Part shown: positions 48,786 to 57,465 of the stretch, in pieces | How positions within the stretch are numbered: the stretch's first letter is position 1 | Layout: the number at the start of each line of letters is the position of its first letter | Assembly (NCBI GenBank): GCA_009784825.1 | Contig: WQXO01000002.1 | Span: forward strand, 183,372 to 247,371 | Reading direction: 5' to 3' | Length of the DNA stretch: 64,000 nt | DNA from: Oscillospiraceae bacterium | GTDB taxonomy: Bacteria; Bacillota; Clostridia; Oscillospirales; Ruminococcaceae | Notes under the pieces: generated by a model | What the model saw: only the letters and a program-made list of their open reading frames with translations | The model's database searches: none | Told to the model about the DNA's origin: nothing | Made by a program: the position numbers and the translations under genes

Positions 48786-50000
48786 ATGAAAAAACGTGTT
48801 TTGGCAGTAATTATCGCCGTTTGTTTTATATTCTGCTCCTGCAACGGCGGTAATCAGCCGCCTGCAACAAGTTCGACAACAGCCGCAACAGTTACCGACA
48901 CAAGCGGGACAACAGGGGCGTCGCCCACTACAGAACCCGCAGAAACAACAACAGCGGTTACAACTAACGGGACGACAGAGTCGTCGTCCCCTACAGATAC
49001 ATTTGAAACAGACGGGGTAGCAGGGTCGTCGTCCCCTACAGATACATCTGAAGCTGACGGAACGGCAGGATCGTCTGAAAATAGCGGGACGACAGAGTCG
49101 TCGTCCCCTACGGTTTCGACAGCGGTTACGACAGTTGCAACAACAGTGGCTACAACCGCCGCCCCCGTTGCGTTTACACCGAGCAAGGCTGTTATTGTAA
49201 CAGCGAAAACAGGTTCGTTACAGCATAAAAGTGACAAATACGTAATAGATTATTCATATACGGCGGACGGGTATATCACTGTTCAGTATCTCGGAGACCG
49301 CCCGAGAATAAACCTCGATATTTATGTTCCTAACGGGACGCTGTACCGTTATCAGTATGACGGGGACAAAAATGTTCGGGCGTTCCCGCTTTCGGAGGGG
49401 AACGGGACTTATAAAATAGATATGTTCGAGGGGGCGGGAACAACCTATTCCCCGCTTGCAAGTGTTGAGATTTCTGCCTCTGTGAGTAATACATTAGCAC
49501 CCTTTCTGATGGTTAACCACCTTGTCACTTATTCGGCGAATTCCACGGCGATTAAAAAAGGCGAGGAGTTGTGTTCGACGCAGATGACCGATGTTCAAAA
49601 GGTTGAAGCGGTGTATTCATGGATAGTCGAGAATGTTGCTTATGACGAGGTTAAAGCCCAGAATATCACCTCGGGGGCAATTACCTCATACCTCCCTGTT
49701 GTTGATAATCTTATTCGGGATAAAAAAGGCATTTGCTTCGATTATAGTGCGGCGGCGGCGGCAATTCTTCGCAGTCAGGGAATTCCTACCCGGCTTGTGC
49801 GGGGTTATGCGGGGGGAGTGTATCATGCGTGGATTGATGTGTATACCAAGGACAACGGCTGGGTAAACGGGTATATACGTTTCGACGGGAACAAGTGGGT
49901 GCTTATGGACCCGACATTTGCGGCGGCGAATAAGGAAAACAGCGGTTTCCAGAATTTTGTGGGGAATGGTTCGAATTATACGAAACAGCATTGGGACTGA
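48786..50000 (+). CDS. Transglutaminase-like lipoprotein
   Basis: A 404-residue lipoprotein with a signal and lipobox-like FCSC (C19). A Thr/Ser-rich linker runs to about residue 130; part of it is coded by three palindromic elements giving TTESSSPT-type repeats. A beta-rich region follows, then a transglutaminase-like domain with the triad Cys in KGICFDYS, His in YHAWIDV and Asp in LMDPTFA. It may act as a protease or cross-linker at the surface. Its paralogue follows at 50124. Confidence 0.85.
   Translation: MKKRVLAVIIAVCFIFCSCNGGNQPPATSSTTAATVTDTSGTTGASPTTEPAETTTAVTTNGTTESSSPTDTFETDGVAGSSSPTDTSEADGTAGSSENSGTTESSSPTVSTAVTTVATTVATTAAPVAFTPSKAVIVTAKTGSLQHKSDKYVIDYSYTADGYITVQYLGDRPRINLDIYVPNGTLYRYQYDGDKNVRAFPLSEGNGTYKIDMFEGAGTTYSPLASVEISASVSNTLAPFLMVNHLVTYSANSTAIKKGEELCSTQMTDVQKVEAVYSWIVENVAYDEVKAQNITSGAITSYLPVVDNLIRDKKGICFDYSAAAAAILRSQGIPTRLVRGYAGGVYHAWIDVYTKDNGWVNGYIRFDGNKWVLMDPTFAAANKENSGFQNFVGNGSNYTKQHWD
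48968..49111 (+). repeat. Three palindromic elements in the lipoprotein linker
   Basis: CGGGACGACAGAGTCGTCGT...CCCCTAC at 48968-48994, a variant CGGGGTAGCAGGGTCGTCGT at 49013-49038, and a third at 49085-49111. All are in frame and share the CCCCTAC end of the intergenic family. Confidence 0.75.
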
Positions 50001-50005
50001 CAGGA

Positions 50006-50107
50006 TAATTAATAATTGACAATTAATAATTAATAATGGTTGTATTCAGAATCCGTCTGCGAAGCAGACACCATAATTATTCATTATTCATTGTTCATTG
50101 TTAATTT
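50006..50107. repeat. AT-rich inverted-repeat element, second copy
   Basis: AATTAATAATTGACAATTAATAA on the left half and ATTATTCATTATTCATTG on the right flank CGTCTGCGAAGCAGACAC. The layout matches the element at 5714-5848 with a different hairpin core. Confidence 0.7.
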
Positions 50108-50123
50108 GAATTGGGTGGATGAT

Positions 50124-51014
50124 ATGAAGAGATTAAAGTTTATAGGTTTTTTTGCGGTTATAGTGTTGGCTTTGAATGGGTTGGCAGAGGCGGAAATTTC
50201 TGCGAGTTCGGCGGCTATTCCCGTGCCTAAGGCGTCAGGAACGAAAATATCGCAGAACGATAAGTCGGCGATTGATTATTCTAACGCTAATGACGGTTAC
50301 ATAATGGTGAAATATACCGGTACACGCACCCGTGCGGTTGTGTATGTAAATTCGCCGGGGAAAAAGAAGTATCAGTATGAATTACCTGTTGACAAGAAGT
50401 ATCACGTTTTGCCCTTAACCGAGGGGGACGGCAAGTATACAATTGAAGTTCTTGAGGCTACCGGAAACACCGGGTCAGTTATTGATAAGTTGGAAATTAC
50501 CGTAAAGTTAAGTGATGCCTTGAAGCCGTTCTTGAACCCGAATTATTATGTGAATTTCAATAAGAATTCCACGGTGACTAAAAAAGCCAATGAGCTGTGT
50601 TCGGGGAAGAAAACCGAGGTTGAGAAAATCAGTGCAGTGTATAACTGGTTTGTGTCTGAAGTAGTCTATGACCATGAGAAAGCCAAAAATGTTAAGTCGG
50701 GGTATGTTCCGAAAATCGCCGATTTAATGAAGGATAAAAAGGGCATTTGCTTCGATTATGCTTCGGCGATGACGGCAATGCTCCGCAGTCAGGGAATTCC
50801 TGCACGGTTAGAGGTCGGGTATGCGGGGGAGGAATATCACGCTTGGATTAGCGTGTTCACCAAGGAAACCGGCTGGGTCAACGGCTGGATACAGTTCGAC
50901 GGGAAGAATTGGAAGTTAATGGACCCCACCTATGCGGCGGCGAATAAGGAAAACAGCGGGTTCAGAAAGTTTATGAATACTAAGGGGAGTTATTCGACTA
51001 TTTACAAATATTAG
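50124..51014 (+). CDS. Secreted transglutaminase-like protein
   Basis: A 296-residue paralogue of the upstream lipoprotein without the linker. A signal peptide (about residues 1-24, ending LAEAE) replaces the lipobox. The beta region ('YSNANDGYIMVKYTG') and the catalytic Cys (KGICFDYA), His (YHAWISV) and Asp (LMDPTYA) are conserved. ATG 50124 follows GGGTGG; longer frames enter the repeat element. Tandem duplication followed by divergence is likely. Confidence 0.85.
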   Translation: MKRLKFIGFFAVIVLALNGLAEAEISASSAAIPVPKASGTKISQNDKSAIDYSNANDGYIMVKYTGTRTRAVVYVNSPGKKKYQYELPVDKKYHVLPLTEGDGKYTIEVLEATGNTGSVIDKLEITVKLSDALKPFLNPNYYVNFNKNSTVTKKANELCSGKKTEVEKISAVYNWFVSEVVYDHEKAKNVKSGYVPKIADLMKDKKGICFDYASAMTAMLRSQGIPARLEVGYAGEEYHAWISVFTKETGWVNGWIQFDGKNWKLMDPTYAAANKENSGFRKFMNTKGSYSTIYKY

Positions 51015-51034
51015 AGGGATAATATACGTTCTTG

Positions 51035-51082
51035 CGGGCGAACGGGAGGTTGATTTATCAAACTCTTATGTTCAGCCCCTAC
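51035..51082. repeat. CGGGCGAACGGGAGGTTGATTTATC...CAGCCCCTAC element
   Basis: Ends CGGGCGAACG and TTCAGCCCCTAC, with GATTTATCAAACTCTTATG inside. It is the reverse-oriented left part of the 28096 and 31433 elements. Near-identical copies at 60197 and 62511. Confidence 0.75.
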
Positions 51083-51116
51083 AGAGAACAATTCACAATT
51101 TATTAATGAGGGAAAC

Positions 51117-52160
51117 ATGAAAAAGAAAATCAAAATTAAACAAGGGGCGTTTTTGTCGGCGTTTTGTACCGAATTAGCAATGATTATCGAAACGGGAATT
51201 CCTGTCAACGATGGGTTGCTGATGTTAATCGACGATGAGGAGAACGAAAACAATAAGCAGTTCCTCGAGATGTTGTACGATGAAACCAAGGACGGTCAGC
51301 AGTTTTCGGCGGCGGCGAAGATAGTCGGCGGGTTTCCGCAGTATGCAATTGATATGTTCGTTGTCGGGGAGAAAACCGGACGGCTCGACTCGGTTATGCG
51401 GTCATTGGCTATTTATTATGACCGTGATGCCAAGATTAAAGAAAGCATAAAAAGTGCGGTGATTTTCCCGCTTGTGCTGTTCTCGCTTTTGTTAGTCGTT
51501 ATGTGGATATTACTTACACAGGTGCTTCCCGTGTTTGAAGAGGTCTTCGGGCAGTTGGGGCTGTCGCTTAATTCCACGGCAGGTATGTTAATGAGAGTGG
51601 GAGCGTTCTTGGAAAATTTCTCTCTTGTTATTTTAGCTGTGGCGGCTTTGATAATTATCGCTTCATTTGTGATTTATATGACCGATAATCTGAGAAACTC
51701 GTTCAAGAGGGGGTTGGCTTATTTACTGAGGAACTCTAAATTGATGAACAGTATCATGGCGGCACGGTTCACCTCGTCAATGGCGATGACGCTTAAAAGC
51801 GGGTTGGACATTGATGAATCGCTGAGCCTTGCCCTTGCATTTGCTCCTGATAAGCAGACAGCCGAAAAGATTAATCAGTGTAAGGTAATTGTGGCAGAGG
51901 GGAACACTTTTAACGACGCTGTTCTTACAACAAGAATTCTGTCGCCTTTATACTGCCGTATGCTCGCATTGAGCTTTAAAACCGGCAGTACTGATGAGAT
52001 TATGGAGTTAATCGCCGAGAAGAGCGAGGACGATGTCGCTGTTAATATAGAAACGCTGATTGGCAGGATTGAACCGATTATGGCAGCGGTTATGTCGCTG
52101 TTCATCGGGTTGGTTCTGCTTTCTGTAATGTTCCCGCTTCTTGCTGTTATGGGAGTATAA
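51117..52160 (+). CDS. pilC: Type II secretion/type IV pilus inner membrane protein (PilC/GspF family)
   Basis: A 347-residue platform protein with two GspF domains. Each shows the 'F(C)xxLAxxIxxGxPxxxxL' start (here 'FCTELAMIIETGIPVNDGLLML' and 'FTSSMAMTLKSGLDIDESLSLA'), with 'VGEKTGRLDSVM' in the first domain. Three membrane helices are near residues 115-140, 165-190 and 320-345. It forms the base of a pilus-like machine with PilT downstream. GAGGGAA precedes the ATG. Confidence 0.9.
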   Translation: MKKKIKIKQGAFLSAFCTELAMIIETGIPVNDGLLMLIDDEENENNKQFLEMLYDETKDGQQFSAAAKIVGGFPQYAIDMFVVGEKTGRLDSVMRSLAIYYDRDAKIKESIKSAVIFPLVLFSLLLVVMWILLTQVLPVFEEVFGQLGLSLNSTAGMLMRVGAFLENFSLVILAVAALIIIASFVIYMTDNLRNSFKRGLAYLLRNSKLMNSIMAARFTSSMAMTLKSGLDIDESLSLALAFAPDKQTAEKINQCKVIVAEGNTFNDAVLTTRILSPLYCRMLALSFKTGSTDEIMELIAEKSEDDVAVNIETLIGRIEPIMAAVMSLFIGLVLLSVMFPLLAVMGV

Positions 52161-52163
52161 ATT

Positions 52164-52493
52164 ATGATTACTGCTAAGAAAAAAAAGTCGATAATTCCTG
52201 CGGTTTTAATCACTGCGGCGGCTTTCCTGTTGCTTGCGGGATTTGTATTAGCAGTTCTTAATAATGCTTCTGAGGCTTCAAGGGAAGAAGCACTTAATGC
52301 GGTTCGGGAGAATGTTGTTCGGGCGGCAGTGAGCTGTTATGCGTGCGAGGGAGCTTATCCGGATTCGCTCACGTATCTTGAGGAGAATTATAACCTGTTT
52401 ATAAACAAAAATAAATATATCGTGCATTATGAAAAGGCGGGCGATAACCTTATGCCGAACATATATGTGATTGAACGGGGGGCGGGGTATTAA
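52164..52493 (+). CDS. Pseudopilin-like membrane protein
   Basis: A 109-residue protein with a basic start (KKKK), one long hydrophobic helix (residues 9-32), and a small domain with 'CYACEGAYPDSLTYLEENY'. The last motif resembles class II secretion pseudopilins and the clostridial minor pilin type. No prepilin cleavage site (G|FxxxE) is visible. Four bases after pilC. Confidence 0.65.
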   Translation: MITAKKKKSIIPAVLITAAAFLLLAGFVLAVLNNASEASREEALNAVRENVVRAAVSCYACEGAYPDSLTYLEENYNLFINKNKYIVHYEKAGDNLMPNIYVIERGAGY

Positions 52494-52981
52494 TGGGGAA
52501 AAATAAGTATAACTCGCTTTCGTTTGTGATGAATATGACACTGTTCACCGTGTTTGCGTTGTTTTTGGTATTGGTTTTGCTGTCGGGAGCGGGTACCTTC
52601 AAAAACGTGGCGGCGGCTTCTGAGGAGAGATATTCCGAGAGAACCATGCTGTTTTATGTGTCGCAGAAAATTCGCAAGTGTGACCGGGTTGACGGGGTGA
52701 GTACAGACATTATAAATGATACGCCGGTTTTAGTTTTGAACGATTATTATTATGACGATTATTCGGGGACAAGCGGTACAATTCAAATATATATATATCA
52801 TTCGGACGGCTGGTTAACCGAGTTTTACGCTTTTGATTATGAAGCACCCAATCTTGATTTGGGAGTGAAAATTTTGCCTGCCGAGAGTGTTGTTTTTGAG
52901 TTTGTGAGCGATAGTTTAATCGAGATTACCATAAACGAGAAAAGCACATACGTTAATCTGAGTTCCGGGGGTGCCGCATGA
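52493..52981 (+). CDS. DUF4860 membrane protein of the pilus-like cluster
   Basis: A 162-residue protein with one N-terminal transmembrane helix ('MTLFTVFALFLVLVLLSGAG') and a beta-rich outside domain. From memory it matches DUF4860, found in clostridial pil clusters. The start overlaps the previous stop by one base. Confidence 0.7.
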   Translation: MGKNKYNSLSFVMNMTLFTVFALFLVLVLLSGAGTFKNVAAASEERYSERTMLFYVSQKIRKCDRVDGVSTDIINDTPVLVLNDYYYDDYSGTSGTIQIYIYHSDGWLTEFYAFDYEAPNLDLGVKILPAESVVFEFVSDSLIEITINEKSTYVNLSSGGAA

Positions 52982-53427
52982 TTGCTAAGACGATTGAAGT
53001 AAGCAGGGTTTCTAAAAAAAATCTGCTGCTTATTGAAATGATAATTGTGATATTGTTCTTCGCTTTAGCGGCGGCAGGGTGTGTTACACTGTTCGCACAA
53101 GCCTATAGCGATGGGAATTATTCAAGGGAATTGACCTCAGCTGTTATACAGGCACAGAATATTGCAGAGTTTTTTAAGGCTTCCGGCGGTGATTTGGATA
53201 AGACTGCCGAGTTACAGGGAGAGTATATCTTTATCGGGGAAGATGAGTTATGGATGTATTGTAAGGAACACGGATTTGTTCTGCATTTGCAAGCTGAGCA
53301 GGACGGCGGGTTAATAACCGGTACGGTGTCGGTGTTCAGGGGTTCTCATGACGCAACCATGATTGTAGTGGACGACCGTCCGGTGTATTCACTTGAGGTT
53401 GCGGTTTTTAAGGGGGTGGTTGAATGA
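52978..53427 (+). CDS. Prepilin-like protein with IEM motif
   Basis: A 149-residue protein with a basic leader then 'KKNLLLIEMIIVILFFALAAAG'-type hydrophobic helix. Glu at position +5 of the LLLIE stretch fits type IV prepilin-like proteins, although the residue before the cut would be Asn instead of Gly. ATGA overlaps with DUF4860. Confidence 0.68.
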   Translation: MIAKTIEVSRVSKKNLLLIEMIIVILFFALAAAGCVTLFAQAYSDGNYSRELTSAVIQAQNIAEFFKASGGDLDKTAELQGEYIFIGEDELWMYCKEHGFVLHLQAEQDGGLITGTVSVFRGSHDATMIVVDDRPVYSLEVAVFKGVVE

Positions 53428-53795
53428 ACAGACGTTCTCCCATCAACGTAGGCGGGGCAAGCTTATTCGCAGTTTTGATTATACTGTGCCTTACGGTTTT
53501 TGCGGTTCTTGCGAAGCTGTCCGCCGACTCTGAAAAACAGCTGGCGATAAGGACGGCGGATTCAATCCAAGCTTATTATGACGCTGATTATCGGGCGGTT
53601 TTGAGATTGTTTGAAGTAACCGTTTCCGGAGAATTCGTTGAGGAAATCGACGCTAATCGGGAGTTAAAAGTGGTTTATATAGTTACCGAGGACGGCATTT
53701 TTATTGAGGAGTGGGCGGCTGTCGGGAAAACCGACAGGGACAATGATAATTCTAACACAGAAAATTTACCCGGGTTGATATTATTTGAAGATTAA
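53424..53795 (+). CDS. Minor pseudopilin-like protein
   Basis: A 123-residue protein with one helix (about residues 13-30) and a small C-terminal domain ('LKVVYIVTEDGIFIEEWAA'). Gene order suggests it is part of the pilus-like machine. Family not recognised. Overlaps its neighbour by four bases. Confidence 0.6.
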   Translation: MNRRSPINVGGASLFAVLIILCLTVFAVLAKLSADSEKQLAIRTADSIQAYYDADYRAVLRLFEVTVSGEFVEEIDANRELKVVYIVTEDGIFIEEWAAVGKTDRDNDNSNTENLPGLILFED

Positions 53796-53817
53796 TTTTT
53801 AAGGAGTTATAACCATT

Positions 53818-54879
53818 ATGATGGAATTCAAACAGTTACTCAAAAATGCAGTTAAGGCAAAGGCATCGGATATATTTATTGTTTCCGGGCTGCCTATGTC
53901 TTATAAAGTGGGCGGAAATATCGAGAAAAACGATAAGACAATTCTGAAGCCGGAGGACACCGAAAAGGTAATTCGGGAAGCCTATGCCATGGCTGAGCGT
54001 GAGCCTGTTCGTTTAATCGAAAGCGGTGACGATGATTTTTCGATTTCTATTGCGGGGCTGTCACGCTTCAGGATTTCTGCGTATAAGCAAAGGGGGACTA
54101 TGGCGGCGGTAATCAGAATTGTTCCTTTTGATATACCTCTCTACAGTGAGTTGAACATTCCCGAGGACGTTATGTCGATTTCTGAAAAAACGAAGGGGTT
54201 GGTTCTTGTTACCGGGCCTGCGGGCGGCGGTAAGTCCACCACCCTTGCTTGCATTATTAATCGGGTGAACAGCACCCGTAACGGGCATATTATTACGCTG
54301 GAAGAGCCGATTGAGTATTTACACAGAAACGACAAGAGTATAATCAGTCAAAGGGAAGTCCGTGCCGATACCGAGGGATATGTTCCTGCACTGAGAGCGG
54401 CGTTAAGACAGTCACCCGATGTTATTCTTGTTGGGGAAATGAGGGATTATGAAACCATCAGCACGGCTATGACTGCCGCTGAAACGGGGCATTTGGTAAT
54501 CTCCACCCTGCACTCCGTCGGGGCTGCGAATACCATTGACAGAATTATTGACGTGTTCCCGCCTAATCAACAGCCGCAGATACGGGTACAGCTGTCCCAG
54601 CTTTTGCAATCGGTTGTGTCGCAGAAACTAATTCCCGCTGTTGACGGAACATTAGTCCCCGCTTTTGAAATTATGCATTGCAACAACGCCATTCGCAATA
54701 TGATACGTGAAAGTAAAATCCACCAAATTGATACCGTTATTAACGCTTCTGCCGCTTCTGACGGAATGATTAGTATGGACAACAGCATTCTGAGATTATA
54801 TAAATCCGGGATTATTACGAGAGAGAACGCACTTGCGTTTGCGGAGTATCCCGATTTAATGGAACGGAAATTGAAATAA
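53818..54879 (+). CDS. pilT: Type IV pilus retraction ATPase PilT
   Basis: A 353-residue secretion ATPase. Walker A is GPAGGGKSTT, the Asp box is 'ITLEEPIEYLH', Walker B 'VILVGEMRD' and the His box 'TGHLVISTLHS'. 'AADTIDRIIDVFP'-type region is seen as 'NTIDRIIDVFPPNQQPQIR'. The C-terminal 'FEI(M)' region is PilT-like. No PilB extension ATPase, prepilin peptidase or PilM-N-O gene lies in the window. AAGGAG precedes the ATG. Confidence 0.93.
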   Translation: MMEFKQLLKNAVKAKASDIFIVSGLPMSYKVGGNIEKNDKTILKPEDTEKVIREAYAMAEREPVRLIESGDDDFSISIAGLSRFRISAYKQRGTMAAVIRIVPFDIPLYSELNIPEDVMSISEKTKGLVLVTGPAGGGKSTTLACIINRVNSTRNGHIITLEEPIEYLHRNDKSIISQREVRADTEGYVPALRAALRQSPDVILVGEMRDYETISTAMTAAETGHLVISTLHSVGAANTIDRIIDVFPPNQQPQIRVQLSQLLQSVVSQKLIPAVDGTLVPAFEIMHCNNAIRNMIRESKIHQIDTVINASAASDGMISMDNSILRLYKSGIITRENALAFAEYPDLMERKLK

Positions 54880-54916
54880 AAATTAAACTATAAATTATTT
54901 TTTAAGGAGAAATACC

Positions 54917-56191
54917 ATGAAAAAACTCATCGCATTGTTACTTGCAGTTTGTTTCGTGCTTTCGCTGACCGGATGCCAATTATTCGGTGAGAAGGCACCT
55001 CTCGAAAACGAGAGACCCCGCGACAGAACACGTTATACACCCGAGGATTTTAAATGGGCAGTTCCCAAAGGGGAATACACCGACAACAGCAAGTTTATGG
55101 CAGGAAAGTATGTCCGCACCGACGGAAATGCAGTTTTGTACATAGACTATGAGGATTCTAAAAACAAGTTCAACTTCGAGCTTTATGTCAAGGACGAGGA
55201 CAAATCTGAGTTTGAACGCACAGGTGAGGCGAAAGTAGACGGTGACACTGCCAACCATTATCATGAGGGCAGAAACATCAACATTGATTTTGTGTCCGAT
55301 AAAAAGGGTGTTATTAAGATTTATGCTGTTTTAGATGAAAAGTTCGAGTCGGCGAACGGCACTTATTACATCACTCGTGCTAAGTATGACGAGACACCTA
55401 CTCCCAAAATAGTCGATGAAGATGAGGACGACAGACCCGCTAATGCGACAACTACCGGTACAAGTGAAGCCGGCGATACAACAGAGCCTATAGGCGGCAC
55501 TGATAAACCTGATACTGCCGGAACACCGCACACCTCTCCTCCTGACCCGCCCGTGAATACTTCGGGGACACCCGAGCAGGCATTGAGAGCGTTGATTTTG
55601 TCAATGCAGGGCTACGATTACAGCAATAATGAAATTAAAAACGCTTATGCGACTAAGGCGATTTATGACGAGGTCATGGATTATTACTGCGATGATTATT
55701 ATTTTTACTATGTTTTTGGGGACATATTATGGACTATAGAAGATTATGCTTATGAACATGCATATGATTTCTGGTTTGACGGGCAAGACGGAGATACCTT
55801 CGCCGGTTTATACTTTGGGGCTGTTTTAGATTTATTAAGATGCTTACAGTATAAAGTAACCGGTACCGAATACTCGAATGCAGGTGATGAAGCCATTATT
55901 TATGTTACTGTTACGCAGAAAATGAATTATGACTTCGGGGGCTGTTATGACCTTTTAGACGAAGTGTATTATTCAAACACGAATTATTTCGACTCGCTTT
56001 CTGATTTGGATTTTTATAATTATTTCGGTGTGGAGCTTTTGGAAATTCTGCATGAGCCGAGAAGTTATGGTTTGATTGACACACGTTCGCAGCAATATGA
56101 GATTTATGCGTGGTATGCCGACGGGTATGGCTGGATTATTGATAGTTATGACCTTTGGTTGGTTGCAGATATGATGGGAGTTTATATTTAA
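54917..56191 (+). CDS. Hypothetical lipoprotein
   Basis: A 424-residue lipoprotein with lipobox LTGC (C20). The first domain (about residues 30-165) is followed by a Thr/Pro/Asp-rich linker (about 165-220). A Tyr- and Asp-rich helical C-terminal domain ('YYCDDYYFYYVFGD') begins near residue 220. Family not recognised. AAGGAGAAAT precedes the ATG. It follows pilT by 37 bp and may be surface exposed. Confidence 0.75.
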   Translation: MKKLIALLLAVCFVLSLTGCQLFGEKAPLENERPRDRTRYTPEDFKWAVPKGEYTDNSKFMAGKYVRTDGNAVLYIDYEDSKNKFNFELYVKDEDKSEFERTGEAKVDGDTANHYHEGRNINIDFVSDKKGVIKIYAVLDEKFESANGTYYITRAKYDETPTPKIVDEDEDDRPANATTTGTSEAGDTTEPIGGTDKPDTAGTPHTSPPDPPVNTSGTPEQALRALILSMQGYDYSNNEIKNAYATKAIYDEVMDYYCDDYYFYYVFGDILWTIEDYAYEHAYDFWFDGQDGDTFAGLYFGAVLDLLRCLQYKVTGTEYSNAGDEAIIYVTVTQKMNYDFGGCYDLLDEVYYSNTNYFDSLSDLDFYNYFGVELLEILHEPRSYGLIDTRSQQYEIYAWYADGYGWIIDSYDLWLVADMMGVYI

Positions 56192-56196
56192 GTATA

Positions 56197-57297
56197 ATGG
56201 ATAAGTTGATTATCACTACGTTCGGCGGGTTTTCACTCTCCTATAACGGGGTTACGTTCAGTGAGTTTTCCCGCCGTTCGCAGAAGATGCTGCTTTTATT
56301 GGAATATTTAATCGTGCATAAGGACAGAGATGTTCCCCGCGGTGAGCTGATTGAGCTTTTGTGGGGGAGTCAAAAGGGAGCCGACAATCCTGAAAACGCC
56401 CATGTGAACGCTTTGAAAACTCAGTTCTCACGTTTGAGGGAGGAGCTGAACAGAATTGTTCCGGGGAAAAACGTCATTTCGAGCAAGGTCGGTTCCTATT
56501 CTTTTTGCCCCGATATGGAGTATTACCTCGATTTTGAGGAATTTGAGCGGCTGTATAAGCAATCGCACGGTTTATCTGATATATCGGATAAGGCGGGATT
56601 GCTTGTGTGTTGTTTTAATGCGATTGAGCTGTATCACGGCGATTTCCTCCATTCTCGTGCGGGGGAGCATTGGGTAGTACCCTTAAACGTGTATTTCCGT
56701 CATGCTTATATTAAGTTAGTCATTAAGGCGATTGAAATTCTTGAAGAGGAAAATCGTAATGATGAAATAATCAGTTTGTGCCGTGAGGCTCTCCTTGCTG
56801 AGCCGGGTAACGAGATAATTAAAAATAAGTTTGCACAGATGACAGACTTATACAACAACGCTTTAAAAGAAGACAAAGGCAAGGTTTCTGATTTTGATTC
56901 TGTGATTGAAAGCTTAACCGAGGACAGCTCCGATAAAGGGGCTTATTATTGCGATTATGAGGGGTTCAAAAAAGTATATTCCCATGAGCTTCGTTTCGCT
57001 GAACGTAATGACCGTGGGGTTAATGTGTTCTTACTCTCCATTACCGATAAAGAGGGGAGGATTCCCGAGGGGGCGGCTTTAAGCTCTGCCATGGGGTCAT
57101 TGTCCCGCATTATTACCGCAAATTTGCGAATAGGTGATGTTTATGCCAAGTTCAGCCCGTCGCAGTTTATGATGCTGTTACGCAAGACCGACGACGATAT
57201 TTGTGAGATGATTCTTGAACGGCTTGAGAGATGTTTCACCGATGAAAGGATTAAAGGTGCGGAGGTTCTTGTGTATGAATTCCAGCCTATAGTTTAG
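56197..57297 (+). CDS. AfsR/SARP-like regulator with BTAD region and degenerate GGDEF-like C-terminus
   Basis: A 366-residue protein. Residues 1-95 form an OmpR-type winged helix ('LIITTFGGFSLSYNG', 'SRRSQKMLLLLEYLIVHKDRDVPRGELIELLW' in parts). A bacterial transcriptional activation helix region (BTAD, about 100-230) follows. The last 120 residues have the alternating helices and strands of a GGDEF domain ('SLSRIITANLRIGDVYAKFSPSQFMMLL') without a GGDEF motif. It may control the preceding lipoprotein and pil genes. ATG 56197 is preferred over an upstream one inside the lipoprotein gene. Confidence 0.78.
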   Translation: MDKLIITTFGGFSLSYNGVTFSEFSRRSQKMLLLLEYLIVHKDRDVPRGELIELLWGSQKGADNPENAHVNALKTQFSRLREELNRIVPGKNVISSKVGSYSFCPDMEYYLDFEEFERLYKQSHGLSDISDKAGLLVCCFNAIELYHGDFLHSRAGEHWVVPLNVYFRHAYIKLVIKAIEILEEENRNDEIISLCREALLAEPGNEIIKNKFAQMTDLYNNALKEDKGKVSDFDSVIESLTEDSSDKGAYYCDYEGFKKVYSHELRFAERNDRGVNVFLLSITDKEGRIPEGAALSSAMGSLSRIITANLRIGDVYAKFSPSQFMMLLRKTDDDICEMILERLERCFTDERIKGAEVLVYEFQPIV

Positions 57298-57320
57298 GCA
57301 GTTGGGGTATCGGGGATTTC

Positions 57321-57343
57321 GGGCGAACGCAGTTCGCCCCTAC
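57321..57343. repeat. Single-arm palindromic element
   Basis: GGGCGAACGCAGTTCGCCCC followed by TAC is one arm of the family, a perfect 8-bp hairpin with a 3-nt loop. It lies just after the BTAD regulator gene. Confidence 0.7.
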
Positions 57344-57398
57344 GGAAGAACCCCCTTTTAACAAAACTAAAGATTTCCTAAAAAAAACCGAATAACCA

Positions 57399-57427
57399 TT
57401 GTGTTTCCCCTCATTTACTGTTATAAT
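57399..57427 (+). promoter_or_regulatory. Candidate promoter of the ADP-ribosyltransferase-like gene
   Basis: TATAAT (57422-57427) is perfect; the -35 at 17 bp is a weak TTGTGT (57399-57404). AAAGGAGGGG precedes the ATG 57466. Confidence 0.45.
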
Positions 57428-57465
57428 CGTATCAACGATAACAGAATTAAAGGAGGGGTTAACTT

